A stretch of 64,000 nt of DNA from Plumapathes pennacea (GCA_964036295.1 OZ038469.1:5100067-5164066); one strand, 5' to 3'; numbered from the stretch's first letter, positions 11,452 to 22,712 are shown. Notes: a model not told the origin generated them from the sequence alone. Translations and numbers: made by a program.

Positions 11452-11860
11452 CCATTTGTAGGAAAAATCCGGTTGGGGTGACTGTTGCACAATGGTAAGC
11501 GATTTTCCAAATTAACCGACCAACCGGATAGAGTGTTGCTTACCATTTTCAACTCCATATTCCGGTCAGTTAAAACGCAAGTGAATCCTCAAAGGAAGAC
11601 TGGAAATTGAACAAATGTTCAAACGGTACGGAAATTTTCGGCGGCCCGTTCCAACCGAAAAAAGAGTTTTTCTTTCACCGGAAAAAAGACAATTTTCGAA
11701 TTGTTTTTCTGGACATTGTTTGACCCATTTGATCTTAAACCGAAATTTCCGGATTTTTTGTGTAAACGGTAAGCACCCCAGAACAAACTAAAATGGAAAG
11801 TAGGGACAAGAATGAGTCTCCCAAGAGAGACTTTCAGTTTCTCACCAAACAAATATCATA
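11452..11860. repeat. Interspersed repeat family B
   Basis: Starts ACCATTTGTAGGAAAAATCC. Further copies lie at 712-1160 and 28280-28700, and an inverted partial copy is at about 44640-44830. The interior is rich in CGGAAATTTTCGG-like short palindromes. No target duplication was resolved. The copies at the first three sites belong to the tandem unit rather than being independent insertions. Confidence 0.6.
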
Positions 11861-12336
11861 CAGTATTGAGAACTTGACTTTTGATACCTTGCTCAAATGA
11901 AACCTGGTTAAACTATAAATTATCATTACAACATTCATACATTTGCTTCTTAAAGGTTGAGGGACTCTGAATTTTGAGCTTAGTAGTGAAAGAATCAGCG
12001 AGCAAGAAATGAGCAATGCGTGACTTTGATTGCCTTAAGTTTTTTTACTGAATGCGTTTTTTTTTTTCTGGCGTATTTTCGAATTGTTAAAAAATACAAA
12101 AAAAAAGGACATTATTGATCATATTTTTCAGATCACTAATGACTAAAGTTTCTTCTTATTCATGCCAACAGATTGTAACATATTAATTGCTCATGCAAAT
12201 ATACAGGAGTGTTTACAAGGAAAGCGTCATTGTGTAATCGAGAGAACTCTGCGAAGGTTAGCAAACCACAAGTCAACCTTCACACTATATAGAAACTAGA
12301 AAACGCCGTTATACCTAGTTCTTTACACTTTTATAT

Positions 12337-12905
12337 CAATATTCCTTGAGATATACCCCGGGGATTTGTGAAGCCCTGTGTCCCGGAGGGCGGGGAATTT
12401 GTACAGCAACGTGTTGCCCCGGGGTAGTGGGCGGGGAATGGTTGATCGTAAAAATCCAAGATGGCCGCCAAAAGAGAGCTCGTCTAAATCAGTCCACACT
12501 TTCACCAACTAGTGCGTTTTGCAGAAACGAAATATATATTTCGAGATGCAGAGTTTTAACTCAAAATGGACATAAAATCGACAAGGCATAGTGTTCGAAC
12601 TCCAAGGCAAGTCATCACTTCGACAATCGATTGTGAACGCGGCCAGATTTCCGTTTCTTTTGCCCGGAGAGGGCGGGAAATTTGTAGTCCCACGATTTTT
12701 TTTTCTTTTTTTTTTTTTTTTTTTACAAATCCCCGGGGGTCGGCCCGGGGAGGGGGGAGGGGATGGTACCAGCTGGAACTGATCGATGAGTGATTATAGG
12801 TCAGTGTCAATCCAGGGAAGTTTGGAGGGAATTATGTATTTTCGGGAAAATTTCAGGGGAGCTCTCTCTCGTAAGAGAAACTGACCACGACTGAACCGTC
12901 TAACA
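12337..12905. other. End of unit 1: GC-rich patches, no gene
   Basis: Bases 12350-12490 and 12640-12780 contain CCCGGGG- and GGCGGGG-rich patches and a long T run at 12696-12724. Bases about 12815-12905 match 29390-29475, which marks the right end shared by units 1 and 2. I see no gene here. Confidence 0.5.
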
Positions 12906-13064
12906 CAGGGCTACCCTGGTTCCAGAGGTTCCTCGCTTGCCAATAAAGAGCTGTGAAGGCTTGGCAGAAAACAATAAAAGCGAACGGTGGCGAGGGAACC
13001 TCTGGGCACACGAGGTAGTAACCTCACTTCCATGCCAGTTCTTCTAGCTGGCGATTGTCTCGTT

Positions 13065-13530
13065 TGTCAGACAGAACTAGTAAACCGGTTTGAAAGAGCC
13101 AATCAAATAAGAAGCAATTTCTGGTTACCATGGTCACGAGGCGATTAACCAATCAGCGACGTAGCTCAGATTCTGAACTCATGGAAGTTAGGCTGCTACC
13201 TCGCACGCCCTTGCTTCGTCGCCGCCGTTCTCGTCGGAAAACTCTTTTAGGAGTAAGGACCTGTGAAACCAGGATATCACAGAATGGGCCACCTGTGATA
13301 TAATGCTATTCGTGTTACAGAAAGTGTAAATTTTATTATTTAAAAAATGATTGGATCGAAAGTACAACAGAGTGTTTTTACAGTGCGAGTTAAAGATTCA
13401 CTACGTTTTCTTATGTCAAATTTATTTTTATCAACCAACAGAATAGTCATGTCAGTTGTTCTCACAACGTAGCGTAATATAAGCGTCATCTTGAAACTGA
13501 AAGAAAAGTCCAAGAGAATCCTATGCTATG
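13065..13530 (+). other. Putative promoter and first exon of TPR-CHAT copy 2, ending in ATG
   Basis: Aligns with 1600-2054 upstream of copy 1. It ends CTATGCTATG followed by the donor GTAAGT at 13531. The last three bases, 13528-13530, are ATG, and joining them to the acceptor CTCCTACAG at 18096-18104 gives an in-frame start running directly into the long open frame. Nothing else upstream in exon 2 gives a better start. The intron would be about 4.6 kb. Inference from homology, splice consensus and frame; cDNA would decide. Confidence 0.5.
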
Positions 13531-13559
13531 GTAAGTATAGTTAGTTTTCCCTTCTTAAG

Positions 13560-16500
13560 AATCATATATCAAAAGGTTTTTGTGTACAACTTCTTAAAGA
13601 AGAACCCCGCACTATAAATGCGGTCGAACAGTCGGAGCCGTCAGTCAGTTGTCCAGCAGCAGCGAACGAGACAAGAGCTCTTAATTAGTATAAAGCCAAA
13701 CATCTCAAGGTTTTCTTTTCTGCGTATCTGAAAACCACGCAAAGCAAAATTCTGTTACATCATAAGGTTTCATCGACAAAACATTAATTTTGAGCAAAAG
13801 TCAGGCTAAGGCTTCGGTTGCGCTCGTAACTTTAACGACAAAAATATCGACATTTGTATCATTTGAAGTGTAAACAGCGATTGTTACAAGAAATATAGGT
13901 CAGCAAGTTGCTAGCAAACATTGAAGAAGCCGTCGTATTGCTGTCAATGCTGAGTTATTATCGCCTAAAATTCCCAGTGCAACCCGGTCCTAAATTACAA
14001 AACTCTTTTTAGGGCCTCTTCATATGAGCCCGGTTAACCGGGCTGGCTCGGTCAACCGGGCCAGCCCTGTCGTGTGTTCATATGGGAAATTTCAGCCCGG
14101 TAATTTAGATAAAGTGTCCATGATGCAAAAGTTTTTGCCAATTCTTCAGTCAGTGCCAAATTAAGAAGAAAGTACATTTCAGACTCGCATAGTTGAAACA
14201 TTTTCATCCCGGTTAATCGGGCTGGAGTGTTCATATGAGATACGGGTCAGGCACTGTTAACCGAGATCCCGGTCGCAAAGACCGAGATCTCGGTTAACCT
14301 GGCTGGCTCGCCCTCTCATATGAACACATTAGAAATATTACAAAGGAAAGTGGGAGAGAGAGAGATCTCGGTAACCGGGCTCATATGAAGAGCCCCTAAA
14401 ATATGTGTAGGCAGCCATGCGTCGCCTCACTCGCGCGAAATTTGAAATACATTTTTGCAGCCAAAAACCAAAATTTTACATCACATTATTTACGGTTTGG
14501 CTTCAGCGTTGCAGTAACCTTTCACTGTGAAGTTTAGGTACAGTTTGGGTCCCAAAGCATGATTAAGGCTGTGTAATGTAGTGAGTTTCAAACGCTGTGA
14601 ATGCACTTGCAGCTTGACGTGAAAAAATACAAATTCGATGTTCAAAGAGGCGGGGCTTACCCTTTTGAAGTATGGGTCCTTGTTTAAGGTCCGGGTTAAA
14701 CCAAATACTCCAGAAGAGACGAGAACTAAATTGTGCGAATTTAGTTCATGATAAAATCGACGTTTGACTCAATTAAGTATGGCGTTTCGTCGCGGACAAA
14801 ACTATATAAAACCATATAAAAGTAGAGATGTGTAAACATTAGTCCAGATTTGGAAAGCACGAGTCGATATGTGTAAAATATGAGTCCAGATTTACAAAAA
14901 CACGAGTCCAGATTAGTGAAATTTGAGTTGAGAATTTTGCACGGTGTGCGAGTCGAGATTTGCACGGTGTAAGTCGAGATACGCTGACCAGTTTTAACGC
15001 TGTCTCATCCGCATGCGTTCGAGACTGAAAATGGTGACGCGCTGACTGCCAAACTTGGATGATTTCTTCTTTTTATTGGCCAGATTTATAGAGACTTCGG
15101 AGAGACAGTTAAGTTCAACATCCTATGACACTTTAGAATTCTTAATTCGTCGTCTTGATGAATACGAGGGCTGTCGATATTGTTATCAAGGTTTGTGGAG
15201 ACGAGGTCGCCAAAGCTATAAAAGAGTGTATGGGAAACTACGAATGACCTGAATATACGCCTAAAAATGCTGAAACACAATTATATAAGTGCTTATCTAT
15301 CCGCTTTGTGTGTGAAACGCCATAATTAAGTCCGATTGATTGTATTTGGATCGACCAAAGAATTACTCACGTCTGGTGCAGACTGGAAGAAGTACAAAGA
15401 TCGTCTCGGGGTCAAACGTCATTTTTTTCATGAGTCAAACTAAATGCAATCTCCCGCTAACCTCAAAAAACGATTCTTGTATTCTGATTTTTTTTCGACG
15501 AGATACGGTTTGACGATTAAGTTCGACTTTTGACCCAACAGTCGAAATTGATTAATTTTAGTCGACCTCAATTGCAATTTAGTTCGTCTTGTCTGAAGTA
15601 TGTCGTTTGTGCGAATGGTGTTAATAATGCTATGTAGACACTGATCGAAAATAAAAGTTCTCTCAAATATAAAATCCTCGAGATTAAACCAAAACACACC
15701 AGTCCTATAGCTGCACGTTTCGACTTTCCAGCTTCATGTTCAAAATTTGAGCTGAATCCGCGAAGACCACTAAAACTTGCAATGTCGAGCTTCTTTTTTG
15801 CATATTTCTATTTTCTGTGATCAATGGGCGAATGGCCTGATTTGAGACTTATTTTAACTCGATTGACTGAGCTAACGTTTTCATTTTATTGGTAAATTTG
15901 TTGATCAGGTGTTGAACTATGTCAATTTTAATCCATTCAACGGTTCCTAGTTTTGCGGCATGCCCTTTTTTAAGCTCGCGTTCACCACGAAGTGGTGAAA
16001 AGCGAAGCTTCACGCGATCCAGTCGACTGGAATGTGTCCCGGTGCTGTCAACAATGGATTCCAAATGTGGAAGTCGTTCTGTTCCCAATTTGGGCAGTAT
16101 CGATATTACCGACAGCGCAACAAAATCGAGAACGCGATCGTTGAAGTAGTTTTTGCGGTGGCATTTTTAAGCGTCCCACCTTATTGCAGTTAAGACTGCG
16201 TCAGTCAGTCAGTCCGTCATGCTGTGTCAGCAATTGCCTTTTTGAGCATCACCGCCTACGCATGAAGAAACGAAGAGATGGGAAGACGTTTTCTGGAGTT
16301 ATTTTGAATGTTATCATTGCATTCCTGAATTGCCAGTAGATCTGTTGCACTTCAGAACCATTATCACAGAGGTTTTGGTAAATTATCGGTTGTTTGACAA
16401 GCATAAGTCAAAGTTGAAAGACCCTTGACCACTGACAGCCCTGAGCGACTTCAGCTTGCCGAAATATTTCTACCGTTTGACTATATTTGCTTTACTTCGC

Positions 16501-17600
16501 ATAGTTTTCGCCAGCAATGAAAATTGCTGTAGAGAATTGGAAGAAGAAGAATTCGAAAATGAATTTGACCAAAACCGCAAGTAATGTCAACAAGTTATCA
16601 GATTTCACTTTCGACTTGAAACTCAGCCAAAAGAAGGAAGGCGTGATTTCTTAAGCACGTATTTAGTTTGAATGAAGCCTAGGCTGGAGTATGTTGAACA
16701 TAAGCTGTGCATGACATGAGTAATGAAGTCACGGATAGACTTTTTTCAGTGCGACTCCGGAAGGTCTCCTTCCGGTTCAAAGATTTGGCACTCGGTGAAG
16801 AATTTTAAATTCTCCCATTTCGAGCGTCTAAGTTTTATAATTTTCACCCTCTGCCGCCTTGTAAATGAGGGTTTCCAAAAATGAGACTAAATCGAATACG
16901 CAGTTCAGCAAAAGTGGAGGCCCGCAGAAACGGATGCGAATTTCCACCTAAAATTGAGCAATTTTTTTACGATGTGGCCTTCAGCCAGTTCTATTAAATA
17001 CCCACTCCTGCAAAAGTACTTTTTACAAATTGGCGAGCTTACAGCTGCCTTGCTGCTTTGATTTGATATGTTAGAGAATGATCTGACAAAACACCTCACC
17101 TCCAGATAAACACGATTTTTTTAACAAACTAATCGCAGAAAGTGCAATAGGGACTTTTATCGCATAGTCAGAGAACTAATTCGAAAGCAAAGACTAGCCA
17201 CAAACCAACCCTACAGACTAGAAACAACGTAAATAGTTACTATTATTACTTTTTACGTTGACTGAATATGTATATAGTAATATTCTTGATATATTTTTAA
17301 CCTAAACCCCCCACCCACTCCTGTACAATAAATGATGACAAGTTTTCTTAAAGAAATACAAATGTTGACTAGATGTTTAAAGCAAAAACCTAAATATTTC
17401 AAAATTAACGTCAGACGAAACCGAAAGTATTGGTCGCGAAAATATCCTCCAAATGCACAGACAATTATTGGTAAATAATAATAATAATAATAATAAAAAA
17501 AAAGTTCCAAGTTATAAAATAATTGAACTAATTAAAACTGCAACTGTCACCAATTTTCCCTGTAAGTTGTCTCGTCACGCTTTATACTACAGCACTGACA
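13560..17600. other. Long putative intron or intergenic stretch, no gene
   Basis: This 4-kb stretch separates the putative first exon of copy 2 from its coding exon and has no counterpart in unit 1. It contains the MITE at 14012-14396 and short direct repeats of GAGTCCAGATT and GAGTCGAGAT type at 14840-14990. A CACCACGAAGTGGTGAA palindrome at about 15983-16000 recurs at about 42815. None of the frames, including 15055-15252, resembles a known protein. Confidence 0.6.
14012..14396. mobile_element. MITE with TA target site and CCGGTTAACCGG palindromes, 385 bp
   Basis: The ends are GGGCCTCTTCATATGAGCCC and the complement of GGGGCTCTTCATATGAGCCC, flanked by TA at 14010-14011 and 14397-14398. A TA duplication suggests the Tc1/mariner class, though no transposase is present. 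The interior repeats CATATGA and CCCGGTTAAC/GTTAACCGGG blocks several times and so can fold into many alternative hairpins. Confidence 0.65.
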
Positions 17601-17990
17601 AACAAGTTGCAAAGTACATGTCACACGGTTTAAAGAACTTTTTCTGGAATTTGGTTTGCATTTGTTGCGTTGAAAGTTGCAAAGAGGGGGTGTCGCACGC
17701 TCATTTTTTTCTTCAACTTGTCTCGGAACGGCGTTGCGTTGCAAGTTGCAAAAAATATTGCCTCGTGTGATATGGACTGCCATCGCCGTTGCGATACAAG
17801 TGGAAGAAGAAAATGCACGTGCGGCACTCCTCTTTGCAACTTGCAACGCAGCAAACAACTGCGAGACAACTTGCAGGAAAAGTTGAACAGTCGTCTACTT
17901 TCGCAACGTTGCGTGGTCTTGTTGCACCGTGTGACATGTATTTTGCAACTTTTCACAAACAAACATAATCCTGCCCATCTGACTAAACAA
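17560..17990. repeat. Foldback sequence upstream of copy 2
   Basis: CAAGTTGCAAAGTACATGTC at 17603-17622 is complementary to GACATGTATTTTGCAACTTT near 17932-17952, and an inner pair TGCGTTGCAAGTTGCAAA / TTTGCAACTTGCAACGCA lies at about 17735-17752 and 17833-17850. The right half is also present upstream of copy 1 at 2103-2330. It therefore lies just upstream of both coding exons and probably within the 5' intron. Confidence 0.6.
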
Positions 17991-18104
17991 CACATTTTCA
18001 CTCAACGCCTGATCTTGCGCCACGAAATTGAATATAGAAATCGAAAAACAACCTGGAACGGATCCGTTCTGCCTTGTTTACATGAGAGTTTTTCGCTCCT
18101 ACAG

Positions 18105-21100
18105 AAGGAGAACCCAGAACCGGAATTAAAGGACGAATTGCCTCCTCTCGCCTTCTCCTTAAAATTTCCACTGCAAACTAAGAGCAAGGAACATGAACGA
18201 GTAGTTCATAATAAACTCGGTCTATATTCCTGTTCCACTGGAGAGTACGAAAAAGCTATACAGTATTTTGAAGTATTACTTAAAATTGCAAGAGAGATTG
18301 GAGACAAAGAAGGACAAGGAAGAACTTATGGCAACCTTGGTTGCTGCTATAAATCTATCGGCCAGTACGTCAGGGCTATTAAGTATCAGGAAATGTGCCT
18401 TACTATCGTAAAAGAGATTGGAAACAGACAAGGAGAAGGAACAGCTTATGGCAACCTTGGTTGCTGCTATAAATGTCTCGGCCAGTACGTCGAGGCTATT
18501 AAGTTTCAGGAAATGTGCCTTATTATCGCAAAAGAGATTGGAAACAAAGAAGGAGAAGGAGCAGCTTATGGAAACCTTGGTTGCTGCTATAAATCTCTCG
18601 GCCAGTACCACAAAGCTATTATGTATCAGGAAATGTGCCTTACTATTGCAAGAGAGATTGGAGACAAAGAAGGAGAAGGAAGAGCTTATTGCAACCTTGG
18701 TAGCTGCTATAAATCTCTCGGCCAGTACGACAAGGCTATTAAATATCAGGAAATGTGCCTTACCATCGCAAAAGAGATTGGAGACAAAGAAGGAGAAGCC
18801 GCAGCTCATAACAATCTTGGTAGCTGTTATAAATCTCTCGGCCAGTACGACAAGGCTATTAAGTATCAGGAAATGTGCCTTACTATTGCAAAAGAGATTG
18901 GAAACAAAGAAGGAGAAGCCGCAGCTTATGGCAACCTCGGTGCTTGCAATATATATCTTGGCCAGTACGACGAGGCTATTAAGTATGAGGAAGTACGCCT
19001 TGCTATTGCAAAAGAGATTGGAAACAGAGAAGAAGAAGGAACAGCTTATTGCAACCTTGGTTGCTGCAATAAATATCTCGGTCAGTACCACAAGGCTATT
19101 AATTATCTGGAAATGTGCCTTACTATCACAAGAGAGATTGGAGACAAAGAAGGAGAAGGAAGAGCTTATGGCAACCTTGCTGGCTGCTATGAATCTCTTA
19201 GCCAGTACGAGCAGGCTATTAAGTACCAGGAAGTACGCCTTACTATCGCAAAAGAGATTGGAGACAAAGAGGGAGAAGGAGCAGCTTATTGCAACCTTGG
19301 TTTCTGCTATAAATCTCTCGGCCAGTACGTTAAAGCTATTAAGTATGAGGAAATGTGCCTTACTATCGCAAATAAGATTGGAGACAAACAAGGAGAAGCC
19401 GCAGCTTATTGCAACTATGGTAGCTGCTATATATCTCTCGGCCAGTACGTCAAGGCTATTAAGTATGAGGAAATGTGCCTTACTATCGCAAAAGAGATTG
19501 GAGACAAACAAGGAGAAGCCGCAGCTTACTGCAACCTTGCTTCCTGCTATAAATCTCTCGGCCGGTACGACAAGGCTATTAAACATCAGGAAATATGCCT
19601 TACAATTGCAAGAGAGATTGGAGACAAACAAGGAGAAGGAGCAGCTTATAGCAATCTTGGTTGCTGCTATAAATCTCTCGGCCAGTATGTTAAAGCTGTT
19701 AAGTATGAGGAAATGTGCCTTGCTATCACAAAAGAGATTGGAAACAGACAAGGAGAAGGAACAGCTTATGGCAACCTTGGTGGCTGCTATGAAGCTTTCG
19801 GCCAGTACCACAAAGCTATAAAGTATCAGGAAATGTGCCTTACCATCGCAAAAGAGATTGGAAACAAAGAAGGAGAAGGAGCAGCTTATGACAACCTTGG
19901 TAGCTGCTATAAATCTCTCGGCCAGTACCACAAAGCTATTAAGTATCAGGAAATGTGCCTTACCATCGCAATAGACATTAGAGACAAAGAAGAAGAAACA
20001 AAGGTTTATGGCAACCTTGGTGTCTGCTATACATCTCTCGGCCAGTACAACAAGGCTATTAAGTATGAGGAAATGTGCCTTACTATCGCAAAAGAGATTG
20101 GATTTAAAAAAGGAGAAGAAGAAGCTTTTGGCAACCTTAGTGTTTGCTATATATATCTGGGCCAGTACGTCAAGGCTATTAAGTATCAGGAAATGTCCCT
20201 TACTATCGCAAAAGAGATTGAAGACAAACAAGGAGAAGGAAAAGCTTATGGCATCCTTGGTGGCTGCTATATATCTCTCGGCCAGTACGTCAAGGCTATT
20301 AAGTATCAGGAAATGTCCCTTACTATCGCAAAAGAGATTGGAGACAAACATGGAGAAGCCGCAGTTTGTTGCAACCTTGGTGGATGCTATATATCTCTTG
20401 GCCAGTACGTCAAGGCTATTAAGTATCAGGAAATGTCCCTTACTATCGCAAAAGAGATTGGAGACAAACAAGGAGAAGCCGCAGTTTATTGCAACCTTGG
20501 TGGCTGCTATAAATCTCTCGGCCAGTACGACAAGGCTATTAAGTATGAGGAAATGTGCCTTACTATTGCAAAAGAGATTGGAAACAGACATGGAGAAGGA
20601 ACAGCTTGTAACAACCTTGGTGCTTCCTATATATATCTCTGCCATTACGTCAAGGCTATTAAGTATCACGAAATGTGCCTTACTATCGCAAAAGAGATTG
20701 GAAACAAAGAAGGAGAAGCCGCAGCTTATGGGAACCTTGGTAGTTGCTATCACTCTCTCGGCCAGTACCACAAGGCTATTAATTATCAGGAAGTATTACT
20801 TGCTATCGCAAAAGAGATTGGAAACAGAAAAGAAGAAGTCTCAGCTTATAACAACCTTGGTGCTTCCTATGTATCTCTCGGCCAGTACGTCAAGGCTATT
20901 AAGTATGAGGAAATGTGCCTTGCTATCGCAAAAGAGATTGGAGACAAACAAGGAGAAGCCGCAGCTTATTGTAACCTTGGTGACTGCTATATATTTTTCG
21001 GCCAATACGACAAGGCTATTAAGTATGAGGAAATGTGTCTTACTATCGCAAAAGAGATTGGAGACAAAGAAGGAGAAAGAGCAGCTTATTGCAAGCTTGG

Positions 21101-22712
21101 TGGTTGCTATAAATTTCTCGACCAGTATGGTGATGCTGAATGCAATTTTAGAAAAGGCGTAGAATGCTACCATAACATGTTTGAAACTGTTCCAAATTTG
21201 GATGAATTAAAAGTTTCATTTATTGAGGGATTTGTGGATACGTATAAACTCTTGATTATGACTCTTCTGTGTCAAGAGAAAAGAGATGAAGGTCTAATTG
21301 TTGCAGAAAACGGACGTTCAAGAGCTTTAGTTCACCTTATGGTCACTGATATTTTCAATTATGAATCCCGAGTTGAAAACCTCCATGAAACCCGTAAAGT
21401 GGTCAAGGCACTGGAAAGTACAGTCCTCTTCTTTGCGTTGCTCAACCGTGATATTTGCACGTGGATCATACAGCCAAATGGAGACGTTTTATTTTATCGT
21501 AAAACTTGTACTGAGAATTTAGACGCTGTTATTAACAAGGCTGTAGAGTCGATACAACCAAGCAGGGAGAATGTCAAGTCTGTCAAGTGCGAAGATCGCT
21601 CACTGTCGTTTCTTTACCACAAGAAATTTGCGGGAACCACTATCAAGAAACCAGAATCAGTACCGGCTCGGGCCGCCATGCCAATCTATTGGACTGTTCA
21701 ACAACTGGTATCATCTCAGCCCAAGACCTCTCAAACCGCATCTACGCAAATACAGGACGTAGCCAGGACGACGGCATCCGCAAATCAAGCCACAGCCGAT
21801 CCCTCTAAAAAGCCGGACAATTTAGAAATGAATATTTTGCTAAAAGGTCTTTACCGGATTCTTCTGGAGCCTTTTCGATCATATGTGGTGGGGTCGCAGG
21901 TAATTATCATTCCTGAAGGACGAATCGCTCTAGTTCCATTTGCCACTCTCATGGATGAGAACGGACACTACGTGGCAGAATCTTTGGGAGTGAGACTAAT
22001 CCCATCACTAACAGCAGCAAAGATAATCAAGGAACGTCCAGAAGGACCACCAGGTCAGGCAAACCCCTTAATAGTTGGAGAGCCAGAAGTGGGCACAGTT
22101 ATGTTTGATGGAGAAGTTATTACTGCGCCAAGACTACCGTGGGCAAAGGAAGAAGTGAAAATAATCGGTCAAGTTCTCCATATTTCACCACTTGTAGGCA
22201 TTCAAGCGACCAAAAGAGAATTTCTACGAAGAGTTGAAGATGCCAGTTTGATTCATATTGCAGCGCACGGAGATGAAGATAGGGGAGAGATCTTGCTTGC
22301 CCGTTCTCCTGAAATGCCTGAAATTCCCGAAGCTACAGACCTCATGCTTCTCATTTCGGATCTCGAACATAAACGCATAAAGGCAAAGCTGGTTGTTCTT
22401 AGTTGCTGTCACAGTGGCCGTGGTGAAGTCAAAGAAGAGGGTATAATCGGCATAGCTCGTGCATTCCTGGGAGCTGGAGCAGACGCAGTTCTTGTGACAC
22501 TATGGGAGGTTAACGATTTTGCCACTGTGCTCTTCATGTGTCGTTTCTACGAGTGCCTTAAAGATGGCCAAAGTGCAAACATGGCACTCAATAATGCCAT
22601 GACTTTTGTGAGAGAGTTCAAGGAGAAAAAGGGAATACGATTCGACCATCCACGCTACTGGGCTCCTTTTGTCCTCTTGGGGGATGATGTGATTCCTTTT
22701 CCAAAACATTGA
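18105..22712 (+). CDS. TPR-CHAT protein, copy 2 (25 TPR units plus CHAT protease domain)
   Basis: Coding exon 2, beginning after CTCCTACAG. With an ATG from 13528-13530 the protein is about 1536 residues and begins MKENPEPELKDELPPL. The frame is open from 17670, but that upstream part is a foldback repeat and poorly supported. About 25 TPR units of exactly 40 residues (about residues 50-1025) precede a linker and a CHAT domain (about 1240-1530). The caspase-like dyad is His1389 (IHIAAHGD) and Cys1436 (VLSCCHSG), both intact. The C-terminal half is nearly identical to copy 1, while the TPR array has six more units and different residues at ligand-facing positions (for example QYVKAIKYEEM against QYHKAIKYLEM). 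The role is unknown; a sensor array driving a protease is the simplest reading. The two genes are tandem paralogues on the same strand. Confidence 0.85.
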   Translation, partial: KENPEPELKDELPPLAFSLKFPLQTKSKEHERVVHNKLGLYSCSTGEYEKAIQYFEVLLKIAREIGDKEGQGRTYGNLGCCYKSIGQYVRAIKYQEMCLTIVKEIGNRQGEGTAYGNLGCCYKCLGQYVEAIKFQEMCLIIAKEIGNKEGEGAAYGNLGCCYKSLGQYHKAIMYQEMCLTIAREIGDKEGEGRAYCNLGSCYKSLGQYDKAIKYQEMCLTIAKEIGDKEGEAAAHNNLGSCYKSLGQYDKAIKYQEMCLTIAKEIGNKEGEAAAYGNLGACNIYLGQYDEAIKYEEVRLAIAKEIGNREEEGTAYCNLGCCNKYLGQYHKAINYLEMCLTITREIGDKEGEGRAYGNLAGCYESLSQYEQAIKYQEVRLTIAKEIGDKEGEGAAYCNLGFCYKSLGQYVKAIKYEEMCLTIANKIGDKQGEAAAYCNYGSCYISLGQYVKAIKYEEMCLTIAKEIGDKQGEAAAYCNLASCYKSLGRYDKAIKHQEICLTIAREIGDKQGEGAAYSNLGCCYKSLGQYVKAVKYEEMCLAITKEIGNRQGEGTAYGNLGGCYEAFGQYHKAIKYQEMCLTIAKEIGNKEGEGAAYDNLGSCYKSLGQYHKAIKYQEMCLTIAIDIRDKEEETKVYGNLGVCYTSLGQYNKAIKYEEMCLTIAKEIGFKKGEEEAFGNLSVCYIYLGQYVKAIKYQEMSLTIAKEIEDKQGEGKAYGILGGCYISLGQYVKAIKYQEMSLTIAKEIGDKHGEAAVCCNLGGCYISLGQYVKAIKYQEMSLTIAKEIGDKQGEAAVYCNLGGCYKSLGQYDKAIKYEEMCLTIAKEIGNRHGEGTACNNLGASYIYLCHYVKAIKYHEMCLTIAKEIGNKEGEAAAYGNLGSCYHSLGQYHKAINYQEVLLAIAKEIGNRKEEVSAYNNLGASYVSLGQYVKAIKYEEMCLAIAKEIGDKQGEAAAYCNLGDCYIFFGQYDKAIKYEEMCLTIAKEIGDKEGERAAYCKLGGCYKFLDQYGDAECNFRKGVECYHNMFETVPNLDELKVSFIEGFVDTYKLLIMTLLCQEKRDEGLIVAENGRSRALVHLMVTDIFNYESRVENLHETRKVVKALESTVLFFALLNRDICTWIIQPNGDVLFYRKTCTENLDAVINKAVESIQPSRENVKSVKCEDRSLSFLYHKKFAGTTIKKPESVPARAAMPIYWTVQQLVSSQPKTSQTASTQIQDVARTTASANQATADPSKKPDNLEMNILLKGLYRILLEPFRSYVVGSQVIIIPEGRIALVPFATLMDENGHYVAESLGVRLIPSLTAAKIIKERPEGPPGQANPLIVGEPEVGTVMFDGEVITAPRLPWAKEEVKIIGQVLHISPLVGIQATKREFLRRVEDASLIHIAAHGDEDRGEILLARSPEMPEIPEATDLMLLISDLEHKRIKAKLVVLSCCHSGRGEVKEEGIIGIARAFLGAGADAVLVTLWEVNDFATVLFMCRFYECLKDGQSANMALNNAMTFVREFKEKKGIRFDHPRYWAPFVLLGDDVIPFPKH
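18310..21125 (+). repeat. 120-bp tandem coding repeat (TPR array of copy 2)
   Basis: About 23 exact 120-bp units in phase with the reading frame. Units at 20161-20460 are especially alike: the 60-base segments starting at 20281 and 20401 differ by one base. The array has six units more than copy 1, so unit number changes between paralogues. Confidence 0.9.

Larger units (their letters stand above)
6365..12310. repeat. 3' flank of unit 1, duplicated in unit 2
   Basis: No gene is supported. The block aligns almost base for base with 22713-29260, interrupted by indels. Copy-1-only insertions are the MITE at 6775-7006 and about 415 bp at 9309-9724. Copy-2-only material lies near 23035-23096, 23147-23480 and 27581-28290. 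Weak frames at 7990-8283 and 24558-24851 are shared by both copies, but have no recognisable domain. Part of the block also recurs at 47893-48608. Confidence 0.85.

Noticed and set aside
14741-15280. Short direct repeats of GAGTCCAGATT type that might suggest a CRISPR array
   Set aside because: Repeat lengths and spacings are irregular, only a few degenerate copies exist, and the sequence is a eukaryotic nuclear genome.
17670-18104. Upstream extension of the copy 2 frame to the ATG at 17670
   Set aside because: This part is foldback repeat, is not matched by the copy 1 frame, and is followed by a good splice acceptor at 18104, so it is more likely intron.
18276-20771. 831-codon open frame antisense to the TPR array of copy 2, and 194-, 191- and 358-codon antisense frames in copy 1
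   Set aside because: They are by-products of the 120-bp repeat: because the unit is a multiple of three and contains no stop on that frame, the antisense stays open. The predicted peptide is itself a 40-residue repeat without a known fold.
18418-21162. Long frames on the plus strand in a second phase of the TPR array (467 and 384 codons)
   Set aside because: Same cause: a repeat unit without stops in an alternative phase. They lack the CHAT continuation and have KRLETNKEKEQL-type low-complexity content.
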